A stretch of DNA of 64,000 nucleotides. Source: a gamma proteobacterium symbiont of Ctena orbiculata (GTDB taxonomy: Bacteria > Pseudomonadota > Gammaproteobacteria > Chromatiales > Chromatiaceae). Shown in pieces: positions 19,601 to 28,028 of the stretch (positions are counted from its first letter, which is position 1; the number at the start of each line of letters is the position of its first letter). A program made the position numbers and the translations under genes. The notes under the pieces were generated by a model. The model was not told the origin of the DNA. It ran no database searches and saw only the letters and a list, made by a program, of their open reading frames with translations. Location of the stretch: contig NATW01000116.1 of assembly GCA_003094555.1 (NCBI GenBank), forward strand, positions 1-64,000, read 5' to 3'.

Positions 19601-20403
19601 AGGATCATCAACAGTTGGTGGAGTCCTTGCCCACAATCAAGGAGGCCCTGGCCAAGGGACGCATGGAGCTCTTCGTGCAACCCATCGTACCCTTGCAAGC
19701 ATCGAAGAAGCTATCCCAACACCACGAGATCCTATTGCGTATCCGCAATGAAGCCGGAGAGCTTGAAACGCCCCAGGGATTTATCCGCGCGGCAGAGGTG
19801 TATGATCTGATGCGGGATGTGGACCGTTGGGTGGTGGAGGCCTTCTTCCGACAAGTAGAACCCTATGCCGACAGATTACCGGAGGGGCAGGTTTTTTCCA
19901 TCAATCTCTCGGGCAAGTCGGTAGGGGACGATAGGTTCAAAAAACTGCTCATCGAGCGTATCAAGGCATCCTCGTTGCAGACCAGACATATCGGCTTTGA
20001 GATCACGGAAACCGTGCTGGTGGGGGATATCAGCGACACCGCGGCTGCCATCAACGAGATACGCGACCTCGGCTGCTCCTTTTCCCTGGATGATTTCGGT
20101 TCTGGTTACGCCTCTTTCTCCTATCTGAGAGATTTCCCCGTTGACTTCGTCAAGATCGATGGGGTTTTCGTCCGGGAAATCCTCAACAAACCGGCCGATT
20201 ACGCCATGATCAACTCCATTACCGAAATCGCGCATTTCATGGATAAGCAGGTGATTGCCGAGTTTGTTTCCGACGAAAATACCAGTCTTGTCTTAAAGAA
20301 CATCGGGGTGGACTATGGGCAGGGCTGGCACTTCGGTAAACCGAGGCCGTTACAAGAGGTGTTGCTGGAAATCGCCGATGACAAACAGGAGCAGAGCGTA
20401 TGA
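16681..20403 (+). CDS. PilZ-DUF1631-GGDEF-EAL c-di-GMP signalling protein
   Basis: A 1240-residue cytoplasmic protein. An N-terminal PilZ domain (about 5-110) carries RRRHPRLEI and NFSQGGVYL, the c-di-GMP-binding RxxxR and [D/N]xSxxG motifs. A long helical DUF1631 region (about 135-790) follows. The GGDEF domain (about 805-960) has GDDEF near 883 in place of GGDEF, so cyclase activity is doubtful. The EAL domain (about 990-1235) reads EIL near 1015 but keeps INLSG, FEITET, LDDFGSGYASF, VKIDG and QGWHFGKP, so phosphodiesterase activity is possible. The start is TTG at 16681. It probably links c-di-GMP levels to surface or stress behaviour. Confidence 0.92.
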   Translation: MEEQRNRRRHPRLEIDIPATIEYQSHVYPDCRMLNFSQGGVYLQCTDEKLRAVLPQGYIPAHERQPVLLSVPNESLEVGAEVVFFNSGGMGLSFCNSDGEKLYQSLYAQTTISAVATSNENDRRACNPSQSRELLNQLRDKTQPFLEAGLEVFFSQAQQALQHLIADTSDPQEESSLFYTLNSMEQDHATLSERFLQLVGRNFTLLAGKQPDEDESASNQPEELALVETQEVDTWILINKLARRIESDNSRSLFHVENALSYLCQDNVHNELNPIAPISLLTILKKILDGYQFDIQITRLLLNTFCTTLLTDIGVLYEDLLQLLRQQKTVDLEREIQEHWTIVKSPEPVNVGSSPIDNLTALNNLNSVDANQTSTQSMTETERKDVMSSLASLSRLQATTLQQQVQHLLQEESSKPVDLSDEARAAIGAGEELIATLSKDPLITEELRSLLISLKFLVVEAVLQDTSLLDNEDHPVRRLLDSVESLKPYINTGTRSSILRDRESHQLNAITEAVESGRYDHVDDVTREIGALYQEQHERFESNRKLSISRCLKDEKLRQAQVATYQALSKLLLNQSIPPVVDKLFRFGWVNLLIQTAVLEREDGKGWQNYLQIVDLLHRLFTDPAGKRQLSDDQKNALLSIVHNGFTDYPIYAEQARPFELELRQLLEGEVKIDKLSQPLIEVDETYLRRYFQGMRIHPKTVTQGEESEEWQKRINEIALDTWLVEQRDEGSLRILSLAWKNPVNGRYLLVDGDGYKVLDVELPELVARFAEQQIYPMERSTQPIVERTIETILSDTYNSFKHESDIDSLTGLCNRRAFENELSRHIDQLQADHEAGVLLLLDLDKFQVVNDLCGFEGGDKLLQTVTDILLSYLPDQGFLGRIGDDEFSLLLRGHDLEKGYQAAEMLRLAIDEFDFAWQGRMIPATASIGVVEIGLEEQRPDKLMQAALAACNLSKQWGGNCTRVYSESDTTFKDHQQLVESLPTIKEALAKGRMELFVQPIVPLQASKKLSQHHEILLRIRNEAGELETPQGFIRAAEVYDLMRDVDRWVVEAFFRQVEPYADRLPEGQVFSINLSGKSVGDDRFKKLLIERIKASSLQTRHIGFEITETVLVGDISDTAAAINEIRDLGCSFSLDDFGSGYASFSYLRDFPVDFVKIDGVFVREILNKPADYAMINSITEIAHFMDKQVIAEFVSDENTSLVLKNIGVDYGQGWHFGKPRPLQEVLLEIADDKQEQSV

Positions 20404-20458
20404 CGATGACGTTGCAGATCCTCCCTGGCACCAGTCACGCGCTGGAATAGACAATAAA

Positions 20459-20490
20459 AAAGCCGCCAAGCGTAATCCCCTGGCGGCTTT
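20459..20490. terminator. Bidirectional intrinsic terminator
   Basis: A 10-bp stem AAAGCCGCCA/TGGCGGCTTT with a 12-base loop. Read on the minus strand it ends in TTTTTT, so it is a good terminator for the EF-hand gene and a weaker one for the c-di-GMP gene. Confidence 0.75.
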
Positions 20491-20529
20491 AATATCGTAA
20501 CCGATGCAATCGGCTACTTGGTCACCGGC

Positions 20530-20796
20530 TTATTTAGCTTCAGCAGGCGCCTCTGGGGTTTCACTACCCATGCCTTCAAAGGCACTGAACTCGGCAGCAT
20601 CGACCATACCATTCTCGTCCGCGTCGATGGTGCTCCAATTCTTGCTCAGCTCTGGGCTTGCTGCAGCCTCTTCAGCGCTGATAGAACCGTCTTGATTCAC
20701 ATCGAGTGTAGTGAAAGCGCCGCCAGCAACAAGTGCTGTGCTGAGTGCCAGACCGCTAACCATACCCATCATCATAACCAGAGTTCTCTTTTTCAT
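20530..20796 (-). CDS. Secreted EF-hand calcium-binding protein
   Basis: An 88-residue protein with a signal peptide (about 1-25) and two EF-hand loops, DVNQDGSISAEE at 32-43 and DADENGMVDAAE at 58-69. Both have acidic residues at positions 1, 3 or 5 and a Glu at 12. The C-terminus is Pro/Glu/Ala-rich. It probably binds calcium in the periplasm. GGAGG precedes the start. Function beyond calcium binding is unknown. Confidence 0.88.
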   Translation of the reverse strand: MKKRTLVMMMGMVSGLALSTALVAGGAFTTLDVNQDGSISAEEAAASPELSKNWSTIDADENGMVDAAEFSAFEGMGSETPEAPAEAK

Positions 20797-20988
20797 GATT
20801 TCCTCCTCATATTAGAGATTGTGTTGAACTCGGGACTTACCAGGCATGCAGCGTGCCAATTATTAAGAACACCATAGAATCAAACAGATAGTATCTTCCA
20901 GTGGAATTGATGCAGGGCAAAACCCGCATATGTTGTCGCTGGTAGCAGACACCTGCCCATGCTTTTCCGTAACCGATTGAATAGATTA

Positions 20989-21024
20989 ACTATTGCTTGT
21001 CGCTAGCAGGCGACAAGCAATAGT
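20989..21024. promoter_or_regulatory. Perfect 15-bp hairpin upstream of glrK
   Basis: ACTATTGCTTGTCGC (20989-21003) and its exact reverse complement (21010-21024) are separated by six bases. It lies 80 bases before the ATG taken as the glrK start. It may be an operator or a leader hairpin; there is no T tract, so a plain terminator is unlikely. Confidence 0.6.
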
Positions 21025-21103
21025 GGGTGAAAGTCAAAAAGATGACGGGGATCAATTCGCACTTGAGCAAACGGAATGTACGCAGATATCATCCCAGCCC
21101 ACG

Positions 21104-22570
21104 ATGCAAGCAAAGTTGGGATTCAACCGTTTTTTCTCCTTCTCTTCCCTATTGCTGGGGGGATTCCTGGTGGTTTTAATTCCTCTCCTTGGCGGAATAT
21201 TCAACATCAGCTATCAACTGGATAGTATCGCGGCGAATGGCCGGCGCTCGGTGAAGATCACCGAGGAAGTGACCCTGTTAAGCAGACAGATGGCAGAAGC
21301 CGTACTCTCCCTGCAGCGGGCATCCGGCCAGTACTACGTTCTGGAAGATCCAGCGCTTCTGGGGAGACTCGAAAAATCCCACGCCCGTATCCTGGATACC
21401 ATCACCAGTCTGCGCGGCATGTCCCTGGACAAGATTCAGACAGCCATGCTTGACGATATAACCATCCAGGAATCCACTCTGTTTCAGCAACTGAAAAGCA
21501 CTCCACGAACCAGCGCGGAGGGTTTCGAGTCCTTCAAACCCGCTTTCGATCGGCTGCACGAGAGCGTGTCCGCCATGGCAGACCAGCTGGGGACGCTGAT
21601 TCAACGCCAGCAGGCCAATCTACGCAGGATGACCGAAGGCGCCCAACGAACCATGATCTGGCAGAGTGCGGCATTCGTCATCCTCTCGCTCCTGCTGGCC
21701 GCCCTGCTCTCCTGGCTGCTCAGCCGACCGGTGAGACAACTCAGCAGCAGCATACGCCGACTGGGCGACGACGATCTCGAGACCAGGGTAACGGTGACGG
21801 GCCCGAGGGATATGGTCAGTCTGGGCAATCAATTGGACTGGCTGAGACAACGCCTGATCGAACTGGAGGAGGAAAAGCTGCGCTTCTTTCGCCAGGTATC
21901 CCATGAACTAAAGACCCCCCTGGCTGCCTTATGGGAGGCGGTGGACCTGCTCTCCAACGAGGTAACAGGGGAACTCACCCATCAGCAAAGTGAAATCCTT
22001 GGCATCATGCAGGGCAGTGTTCGCGTGCTCAGACTAAGGATCGAAGAGCTGCTCAACTATCAGCATGCACTGCATCAAAGCAAAGATCTGCAACGGGAGA
22101 CTGTTTCCCTGCAGTCGTTGCTCGATGCGGTTACCCGGCATCTCGACCTCTCGCTGAAGGCGAAACAACTCAACCTTTCCACTGCTGTGGCAGGTGTTAC
22201 TCTGCAGGTCGATAAAACTAAAATGGAGATGGCGATCAATAACCTCATCAGTAACGCAATCCGTTTCAGCCCGCAGGGAGGTATCATCGAAATCCGCACA
22301 GCGATTCTGGAAGATGAAACCCACATCACTATCTGTGACCAAGGTCCTGGTGTACCCTCGGAAGATAGGGCTTATATATTCCAGCCATTCTACCAGGGTG
22401 ATATTCAGACCCCCGGTCGGATCCAGGGAAGCGGACTCGGGCTGGCAATTGCCAGAGCACACATTGAAGCACACGGAGGAAAGCTTACTTTGATGGATGA
22501 AAACTCACACGCCAGTTGTTTTCAGATTACCCTGCCCATCGAGGCAGATGCTACAAATGATGAACGTTAA
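21104..22570 (+). CDS. glrK: Sensor histidine kinase GlrK (QseE)
   Basis: A membrane histidine kinase of 488 residues from this start. TM1 is near residues 10-32 and TM2 near 185-208, followed by HAMP. The phospho-acceptor motif FRQVSHELKTPLAALWEAVDLL has His at about 267. ATP-binding boxes MAINNLISNAIRFS, CDQGPGVP and GSGLGLAIARAHIEAHGG are intact. The periplasmic part is all helical, and the RASGQYYVLEDPALL segment resembles E. coli GlrK. The start is unsure: no ribosome site is clear, and the frame is open to 20993 through a perfect hairpin. It is the first gene of glrK-qseG-glrR. Confidence 0.9.
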   Translation: MQAKLGFNRFFSFSSLLLGGFLVVLIPLLGGIFNISYQLDSIAANGRRSVKITEEVTLLSRQMAEAVLSLQRASGQYYVLEDPALLGRLEKSHARILDTITSLRGMSLDKIQTAMLDDITIQESTLFQQLKSTPRTSAEGFESFKPAFDRLHESVSAMADQLGTLIQRQQANLRRMTEGAQRTMIWQSAAFVILSLLLAALLSWLLSRPVRQLSSSIRRLGDDDLETRVTVTGPRDMVSLGNQLDWLRQRLIELEEEKLRFFRQVSHELKTPLAALWEAVDLLSNEVTGELTHQQSEILGIMQGSVRVLRLRIEELLNYQHALHQSKDLQRETVSLQSLLDAVTRHLDLSLKAKQLNLSTAVAGVTLQVDKTKMEMAINNLISNAIRFSPQGGIIEIRTAILEDETHITICDQGPGVPSEDRAYIFQPFYQGDIQTPGRIQGSGLGLAIARAHIEAHGGKLTLMDENSHASCFQITLPIEADATNDER

Positions 22571-23213
22571 TCAAGCAAGCCTGGTATTGGCACTGGTTTG
22601 GCTCGCAGGTTGCGCCGCAACGGGTCAGGTCGGCACACAACATAGCACCGATCCAATCGATGCAACCAGGCAAAAGGGGACTACCAATCTGACCCACAAC
22701 AGCAATACAACTCGAGCATCCGGTTCAACCAAGAGTGTTGACACCACCGATACCAAAGAGATATCCCGCATCACTGGCGTGGACCAGGCGGAGGTTTTAA
22801 CATTGTCGCAATTACTCGACCGCTTGGACCGTGTAACCACTCTGTCCCCTGGTTCGTCAAAACAACTGATCCAACGGATGGACGCCGAGTTTGATAGACT
22901 GGACCCCGCTGAGAGGTTCGAGTTTGCCTTGCTGTTGACAAAAAAAAGTAACAACAACAGATCGCTGACCCGGGCCATATCGATACTGGACGGACTGGAA
23001 GGGGATGTGAAGGACCAAATCACACTGGAGATATTACAACTGCATCGCCGCTATTTTGCGCTCAAAAAGCAGTACCGTTCGGAACGCAACAAGACCATAG
23101 AACTGAATAAGAAAATCGAACGGTTAAAAGGTCTCGAGCAGGACCTGGACAAGTCGAATAGCCGCATACAGGAGTCCTTGAACCCCTCGCCTGGAGAGAC
23201 TCAGCAACCATGA
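22548..23213 (+). CDS. qseG: QseG-like outer-membrane lipoprotein
   Basis: A 221-residue lipoprotein with lipobox LAGC (Cys22 from this start). A Thr/Ser-rich linker follows, then a helical domain containing RLDPAERFEFALLLTKKS and ending in a coiled coil (KLNKKIERLKGLEQDLDKS type). It lies between glrK and glrR, overlapping glrK by 23 bases and glrR by 4, exactly the position of qseG in enterics. There QseG binds and modulates the kinase from the outer membrane. The assignment rests on position, lipobox and helical content. Confidence 0.8.
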   Translation: MLQMMNVNQASLVLALVWLAGCAATGQVGTQHSTDPIDATRQKGTTNLTHNSNTTRASGSTKSVDTTDTKEISRITGVDQAEVLTLSQLLDRLDRVTTLSPGSSKQLIQRMDAEFDRLDPAERFEFALLLTKKSNNNRSLTRAISILDGLEGDVKDQITLEILQLHRRYFALKKQYRSERNKTIELNKKIERLKGLEQDLDKSNSRIQESLNPSPGETQQP

Positions 23214-24568
23214 ACAGAAACCGTATACTATTGGTTGATGACGATCCCGATCTGCTGAAGCTACTGTCGATACGACTCACATCTGCAGGCTACCATGTTG
23301 AGCTGGCATCCAGTGCGGAGCAGGCCCTGGCCAATATTGCACTTGCCCGCCCACGGGTGGTGATCACCGATCTGCGCATGCCCGGCATGGACGGTATGGC
23401 CTTGTTTCAACATCTACACGTCAAGGACCCGTCCCTGCCCGTGATCCTGCTGACGGCTCACGGTACCATCCCGGATGCGGTGCAGGCGACCCAGAGCGGG
23501 GTGTTCGCTTACCTCACCAAACCCTATGATGCCAAGGCACTGCTGCAGTTGATCGAGCGCGCCGTGGCCCTGCCGCTCCCCGATGAGTCGACACAAGAGG
23601 ATGAGGATGAGTCCTGGAGGAGAGAGATTGTCACCGCCAGCCCGATCATGGAATCGTTGCTGGCCGAGGCGCAGCTGGTGGCAGGCAGCGATTCCAATGT
23701 CCTGATTCAGGGAGAATCGGGCACCGGAAAGGAGCTGTTGGCCCGCGCCATCCACAACGCCGGATCCCGTGTCGACAAGCCCTTCGTGGCAATCAATTGC
23801 GCCGCCATCCCGGAACAGTTGCTCGAATCAGAGCTTTTCGGTCACGCAAAAGGCGCCTTTACAGGCGCGGTCTCGGCACGCGACGGGCTCCTCAAAAGCG
23901 CCAATGGCGGTACCGTATTTCTCGATGAAATCGGCGATATGCCGCTTGCGCTACAGGCCAAGCTACTGCGTGTACTGCAGGAACGGGAGATACGACCGAT
24001 CGGTTCCAGCCAGATGATCCCGGTCGACCTGCGGATCATCTCTGCGACTCATCGCGACCTGGAACAGGCAGTGACCAATGGGGAATTTCGCGAGGATCTC
24101 ATCTATCGGCTGAATGTGGTCGGCCTCTCACTTCCGTCTCTGAGGCAGCGAAAGGAGGATATCCCACTGCTCGCACGCCACTTCCTCGAACAACAGTCAG
24201 GGAAAAAGCGCGCCGAGGCTTTTACCCCGGAGGCGATGGAACTGCTGGTCACCAACGACTGGCCGGGCAATGTGCGTCAACTGGTGAATGTGGTCGAGCA
24301 GTGCTGTGTACTGTGCACCACCAGCCTCATATCACCCGCTCTGGTAGCCAGGGCGCTGCACAACAAGACACCGGGCAGCGACCTCACCTACGCAAATGCG
24401 AAACAACAGTTTGAGCGGGAGTATCTGATACGTCTATTGAAGATAACGGATGGCCGGGTCACGGACGCGGCGCGCTTGGCCGGGCGCAATCGCACCGAGT
24501 TCTACCGACTGCTCTCCAAGCATGTACTGAGCCCATCCATGTTCAAAACCAATGATGCCAGAGATTAG
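23210..24568 (+). CDS. glrR: Sigma-54-dependent response regulator GlrR (QseF)
   Basis: A 452-residue regulator. The receiver domain has Asp54 in ITDLRMPGMDG. The AAA+ domain has Walker A GESGTGKE near 167, the sigma-54 contact loop GAFTGA near 214 and Walker B VFLDEIGDM. The C-terminal Fis-type helix-turn-helix ends AARLAGRNRTEFYRLLSKH. Phosphorylated by GlrK, it should activate sigma-54 promoters; in enterics the target is the GlmY small RNA. No TGGCAC-N5-TTGC site was found in this window, so its targets lie elsewhere. Confidence 0.95.
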   Translation: MNRNRILLVDDDPDLLKLLSIRLTSAGYHVELASSAEQALANIALARPRVVITDLRMPGMDGMALFQHLHVKDPSLPVILLTAHGTIPDAVQATQSGVFAYLTKPYDAKALLQLIERAVALPLPDESTQEDEDESWRREIVTASPIMESLLAEAQLVAGSDSNVLIQGESGTGKELLARAIHNAGSRVDKPFVAINCAAIPEQLLESELFGHAKGAFTGAVSARDGLLKSANGGTVFLDEIGDMPLALQAKLLRVLQEREIRPIGSSQMIPVDLRIISATHRDLEQAVTNGEFREDLIYRLNVVGLSLPSLRQRKEDIPLLARHFLEQQSGKKRAEAFTPEAMELLVTNDWPGNVRQLVNVVEQCCVLCTTSLISPALVARALHNKTPGSDLTYANAKQQFEREYLIRLLKITDGRVTDAARLAGRNRTEFYRLLSKHVLSPSMFKTNDARD

Positions 24569-24582
24569 CCGGATTGGAGGCC

Positions 24583-25551
24583 ATGCTGTTCAACAAGGGT
24601 GTATTTCTGGATGTGGGTTCGGTTGATTCAGGTGACATCACCTGGTCACCACTCAAGGCCATGGCCAAGGAATGGGGATGGCACCAGGTTACCAAGCCAC
24701 AACAGACACTGCAGCGCATTACCGATGCCGACCTGCTGATCAGCAACAAGGTGGTGCTCGATCGTTCTCACTTAGTAGCCTGTAAAAATCTCAAACTGAT
24801 CTGTATCGCAGCGACAGGCAGTAATAATGTAGACCTGGAGGCGGCCGCTGAACTTGGCATCGCGGTGACCAACGTAACCGGCTATGCCACCCCCTCGGTG
24901 GTGCAGCATGTATTCTCTCTGATTCTCTCTCTCATCACTCAGCAGCAGAACTACCAGCGAGCGGTCACACGTGGCGACTGGCAACGGGCAAGCCATTTCT
25001 GCTTCCTGGACTATCCCATCTGGGAGTTATCGGGAAAGATCCTGGGCGTGGTGGGTTACGGTGAACTGGGCAGAGCGGTGGCCGACCTGGGCAAGGCCTT
25101 TGGTATGACGATAGTGGTGGCCCAGCGCCCCGGCGGGACGGCACAACCCGACCGAGTACCGCTGGATGAGCTCCTGCCACAGGTGGATGTGCTCACACTG
25201 CATGCACCATTGGCGGAAAACACCCGCAACCTGATTGGCGCTAGCGAGCTGAGCCTGATGAAACCCAACGCCTTGCTGATCAATACCGCTCGCGGCGGTA
25301 TGGTGGATGAGACGGCGCTGGCGGAAGCACTGATCAAGGGTGAACTGGGAGGAGCCGGTGTGGACGTGCTGTTTACGGAACCACCGCTGAACGGTAGTTC
25401 GCTGCTCAACCCCGAGATTCCCAACCTGATCGTGACACCGCATATCGCATGGGCCAGCCGGGAGGCTAGGCAGCGTCTGATCGACGGCGTGACAGCAAAT
25501 ATAAAAGCCTTTCTAGCCGGCGAGCCTCGCAATAGTGTTATATCGAGATAA
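24583..25551 (+). CDS. D-2-hydroxyacid dehydrogenase (glycerate/hydroxypyruvate reductase type)
   Basis: A 322-residue NAD(P)-dependent dehydrogenase. The Rossmann motif VVGYGELGRAVA is in the middle. The catalytic Arg is in INTARGGMVDE, the Glu in LFTEPPLNG and the His in VTPHIAWAS, so the R-E-H triad is complete. The substrate segment AATGSNNVDLEAAAELGI fits hydroxypyruvate/glyoxylate reductases (HprA). The ATG at 4 codons after an in-frame TTG (24574) is preferred because GGAGG lies just upstream. It is 14 bases after glrR and may be co-transcribed. Confidence 0.92.
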   Translation: MLFNKGVFLDVGSVDSGDITWSPLKAMAKEWGWHQVTKPQQTLQRITDADLLISNKVVLDRSHLVACKNLKLICIAATGSNNVDLEAAAELGIAVTNVTGYATPSVVQHVFSLILSLITQQQNYQRAVTRGDWQRASHFCFLDYPIWELSGKILGVVGYGELGRAVADLGKAFGMTIVVAQRPGGTAQPDRVPLDELLPQVDVLTLHAPLAENTRNLIGASELSLMKPNALLINTARGGMVDETALAEALIKGELGGAGVDVLFTEPPLNGSSLLNPEIPNLIVTPHIAWASREARQRLIDGVTANIKAFLAGEPRNSVISR

Positions 25552-25626
25552 GGAATTTTTCCTATCTACACTCGACACTACAGGATTAAAATGACCTGAC
25601 CTTTTCCTTGTTTCAGGGATAAACGT

Positions 25627-26967
25627 GTGAACCTTAGATTCAGACTCAACCTTATCGTGACCCTGGTACTGTTGATTATTCTAGCCATCAGCGCCATCCA
25701 GGCGGTAAGTAATGCGCGGCAAAATGTGCGCGCTGAATTGGAGTCAGCCATGGTGTTCGCCATGCATATGCTGGCCGCAGAGTTGCGCCATATTCATCAG
25801 TCCGGAGAGTTCGAGCAGCAGCAATCCGCACCATTCAAGCTGGATCAGCTAGCAAACGTCCGCCATCTTCAGATTGCTTTTTACGATCTTGAGAATAATT
25901 TGATAGAAAGTAATGAGGTAACAGTGCAACAAGGAATTGAAACCACGCCGGACTGGTTCAAGGAACTGATGAACACAGCACTCCAGGATATCCCTACAAA
26001 GCGTTTGCCAGTCAACACAAATACAATCAAATTAGGGGAACTTGTTGTCAGCCCGGAACCCAACAGTGAAATTTCTGAAGCATGGCATGAGACAAAAATG
26101 TTACTGGCGATGATTTCACTGGTTTTCCTGGCAGTGAATATCATGGTCTACCTGGCTGTCACACACGCCTTGAGACCTATTTCCCATATCACCAAGGCCC
26201 TGTCTGATATTGAATCAGGACAGCTTGAAACACGCCTCCCCATTTTCAAGCTTCCCGAGATGGCGAGCATCAGTCAAAAGTTCAACACCATGGCGGCAAC
26301 GATGCAGAACAGCATCCGTAACAATCAGCGCCTGACCCAGCGAATGATCCGCCTGCAAGAGACGGAACGAAAGAGCCTTGCACAAGAACTTCACGACGAA
26401 ATCGGCCAGCATTTGACCGCAATACATGTTGACGCCTCAGTGATAAGACAGTCGACTGATCTGACATCAAGCGTCAAAAGCGCCCAGGCCATCGATGAGG
26501 TTGCTTGCCATATGATGGTGATTCTAAGAAGCATGTTAAAGCGTTTGAGGCCTGGCGGTCTTGATGAGTTAAGTTTTGTTGATGCCCTACAGGAGCTTGT
26601 AAATTCCTGGCAACAGAGGCATACAGGAATCGACCTCAAGTATCAGATCCAAAATAAGTTTTGTCCAGACGATGAAGCCATTCAGCTGACCCTGTATCGC
26701 GTGCTGCAGGAGTGCCTGACAAACATCAGTCGGCATGCTAGCGCCACTAAAGTCAGTGTCGCATTAACCGAGAGCAAAACAACCTATTCACTTGAGGTCG
26801 CGGATAACGGAAGGGGCTTTGACCTCTTGCAGCAGCGATCAAGTTTCGGTATTTCAGGGATGCTACAGCGGGTTGAGAGTGTGAATGGTGAAATGGATAT
26901 CTATACCAAGCCTGGCGCAGGCGCGACCATCAAGGTAAGCATTCCAAAACCAGGAGAGGTTCTATGA
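25627..26967 (+). CDS. NarL-type sensor histidine kinase (HisKA_3), copy 1
   Basis: A 446-residue membrane kinase. TM1 is near 8-28, a periplasmic domain of about 125 residues follows, TM2 is near 156-178, then HAMP. The HisKA_3 motif ETERKSLAQELHDEIGQHLTAI holds the acceptor His at about 256. ATP-binding boxes LQECLTNISRHA and VADNGRGFD are present. The periplasmic region resembles the LapD/MoxY-type sensor domain (tentative). The start is GTG. It overlaps its regulator by 4 bases (ATGA). It is paralogous to the kinase at 30198-31532, sharing domain order and flanking gene type. Confidence 0.92.
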   Translation: MNLRFRLNLIVTLVLLIILAISAIQAVSNARQNVRAELESAMVFAMHMLAAELRHIHQSGEFEQQQSAPFKLDQLANVRHLQIAFYDLENNLIESNEVTVQQGIETTPDWFKELMNTALQDIPTKRLPVNTNTIKLGELVVSPEPNSEISEAWHETKMLLAMISLVFLAVNIMVYLAVTHALRPISHITKALSDIESGQLETRLPIFKLPEMASISQKFNTMAATMQNSIRNNQRLTQRMIRLQETERKSLAQELHDEIGQHLTAIHVDASVIRQSTDLTSSVKSAQAIDEVACHMMVILRSMLKRLRPGGLDELSFVDALQELVNSWQQRHTGIDLKYQIQNKFCPDDEAIQLTLYRVLQECLTNISRHASATKVSVALTESKTTYSLEVADNGRGFDLLQQRSSFGISGMLQRVESVNGEMDIYTKPGAGATIKVSIPKPGEVL

Positions 26968-27602
26968 GTCAGTCGATCAAGGTACTGTTGGCGGATGATC
27001 ATGTGGTCGTCAGGTCCGGACTGACCCGACTGCTGGAACAAAACAGCGAGATCAGCGTGATAGGCGAAGCTGATAATGGTGAACAGGCCTATCAACTCTA
27101 TGCTGAATTTTCCCCTGATGTGGTAGTCATGGATCTCTCCATGCCAGGCATGGGTGGGCTCGAGGTATTAAGACAAATCATAGGAGATTGGCCGGATGCC
27201 AAGATCATCATCTATACCATGCATGAAAATACCAGTTATGCCATCCAGTCAATGGCTGCCGGCGCAATGGGATATATCGCAAAATCGGGGCCTACAAGCG
27301 ATCTGATAAATGCAGTCCTACAGGCGAGTGCGGGTAAAAAATATATCAGTGGGGAAATGGCGCAGAAAATAGCCCTGAACAGCCTGACCGGTGATGACGA
27401 TCCCGCGCAAATCCTAACATCGAGAGAGTTCGAGGTATTTCGCCTCCTGGCCGAGGGTAAGACCACAGAGGATATCGCCAGTCATCTCGATATCGGGCTC
27501 AAGACTGTGGCTAACTATCAAACCAATATCAGACAGAAGCTCGACATCAACTCCCCTGTCGAGCTTGTCCGCCTGGCGATCAAACATGGGGTGATTACCT
27601 AA
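26964..27602 (+). CDS. NarL/LuxR-type response regulator, copy 1
   Basis: A 212-residue regulator. The receiver has Asp57 in VVVMDLSMPGMGG and the switch Lys in GYIAKSG. The LuxR helix-turn-helix is ILTSREFEVFRLLAEGKTTEDIASHL...GLKTVANY. Translation is coupled to the kinase. Probable targets are the neighbouring TonB receptor genes (inference from position and a shared inverted repeat). Confidence 0.93.
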   Translation: MSQSIKVLLADDHVVVRSGLTRLLEQNSEISVIGEADNGEQAYQLYAEFSPDVVVMDLSMPGMGGLEVLRQIIGDWPDAKIIIYTMHENTSYAIQSMAAGAMGYIAKSGPTSDLINAVLQASAGKKYISGEMAQKIALNSLTGDDDPAQILTSREFEVFRLLAEGKTTEDIASHLDIGLKTVANYQTNIRQKLDINSPVELVRLAIKHGVIT

Positions 27603-27610
27603 GCCTGACC

Positions 27611-27973
27611 TCAGCGCCTAAACCCTGTCTCCATGGTATAGAGTTCCGGATTCAATGCGCTCAGGGGTTCGCGCAGTTTCTCGATCTCGGCGGCGGGGGC
27701 GTGAATCTCCAGGCGGGTTATTTCAGCGATCTTGAAGGCCTCATCCAACAGCGCCCCCACATTCTCCAGATGGGCAAGGATCCCCTCCGCATCCGCATAG
27801 CCTTCGCGACAGTGGGCCTGCAGACCATTGAAGCTGAAACCGTAGTGCATACATTTGGGTTCTGTCTGGGTCTTCTCCACAAACCGTTCACCAAGACGAC
27901 GGAATTCTTCCAGCTTGCCTTCGTGGATCTTGAAGTAGGGGACCAGGGTACAGCAGGGGTCGTTGAGTGCCAT
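27611..27973 (-). CDS. ABM-like small dimeric alpha/beta-barrel protein
   Basis: A 120-residue protein resembling antibiotic-biosynthesis-monooxygenase/quinol-monooxygenase folds: strand-helix pattern CTLVPYFKIHEGKLEEFRRLGERFVEKTQTEPKCMHYGFSFNG, then REGYADAEGILAHLENVGALLDEA. The role is unknown. It lies between a regulator gene and a TonB receptor and points the same way as the receptor, 55 bases downstream of it, so it may be the last gene of that transcript. Confidence 0.75.
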   Translation of the reverse strand: MALNDPCCTLVPYFKIHEGKLEEFRRLGERFVEKTQTEPKCMHYGFSFNGLQAHCREGYADAEGILAHLENVGALLDEAFKIAEITRLEIHAPAAEIEKLREPLSALNPELYTMETGFRR

Positions 27974-28028
27974 GCATATTCTCCTTCGTTGGTTGTTATC
28001 TATTCGGTGCGGTTAGCCACACTCTATC

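Noticed and set aside
20425-20440. TGGCAC resembling a sigma-54 -24 element
   Set aside because: The TTGC element is missing at the right distance (TGGCAC-CAGTC-ACGC).
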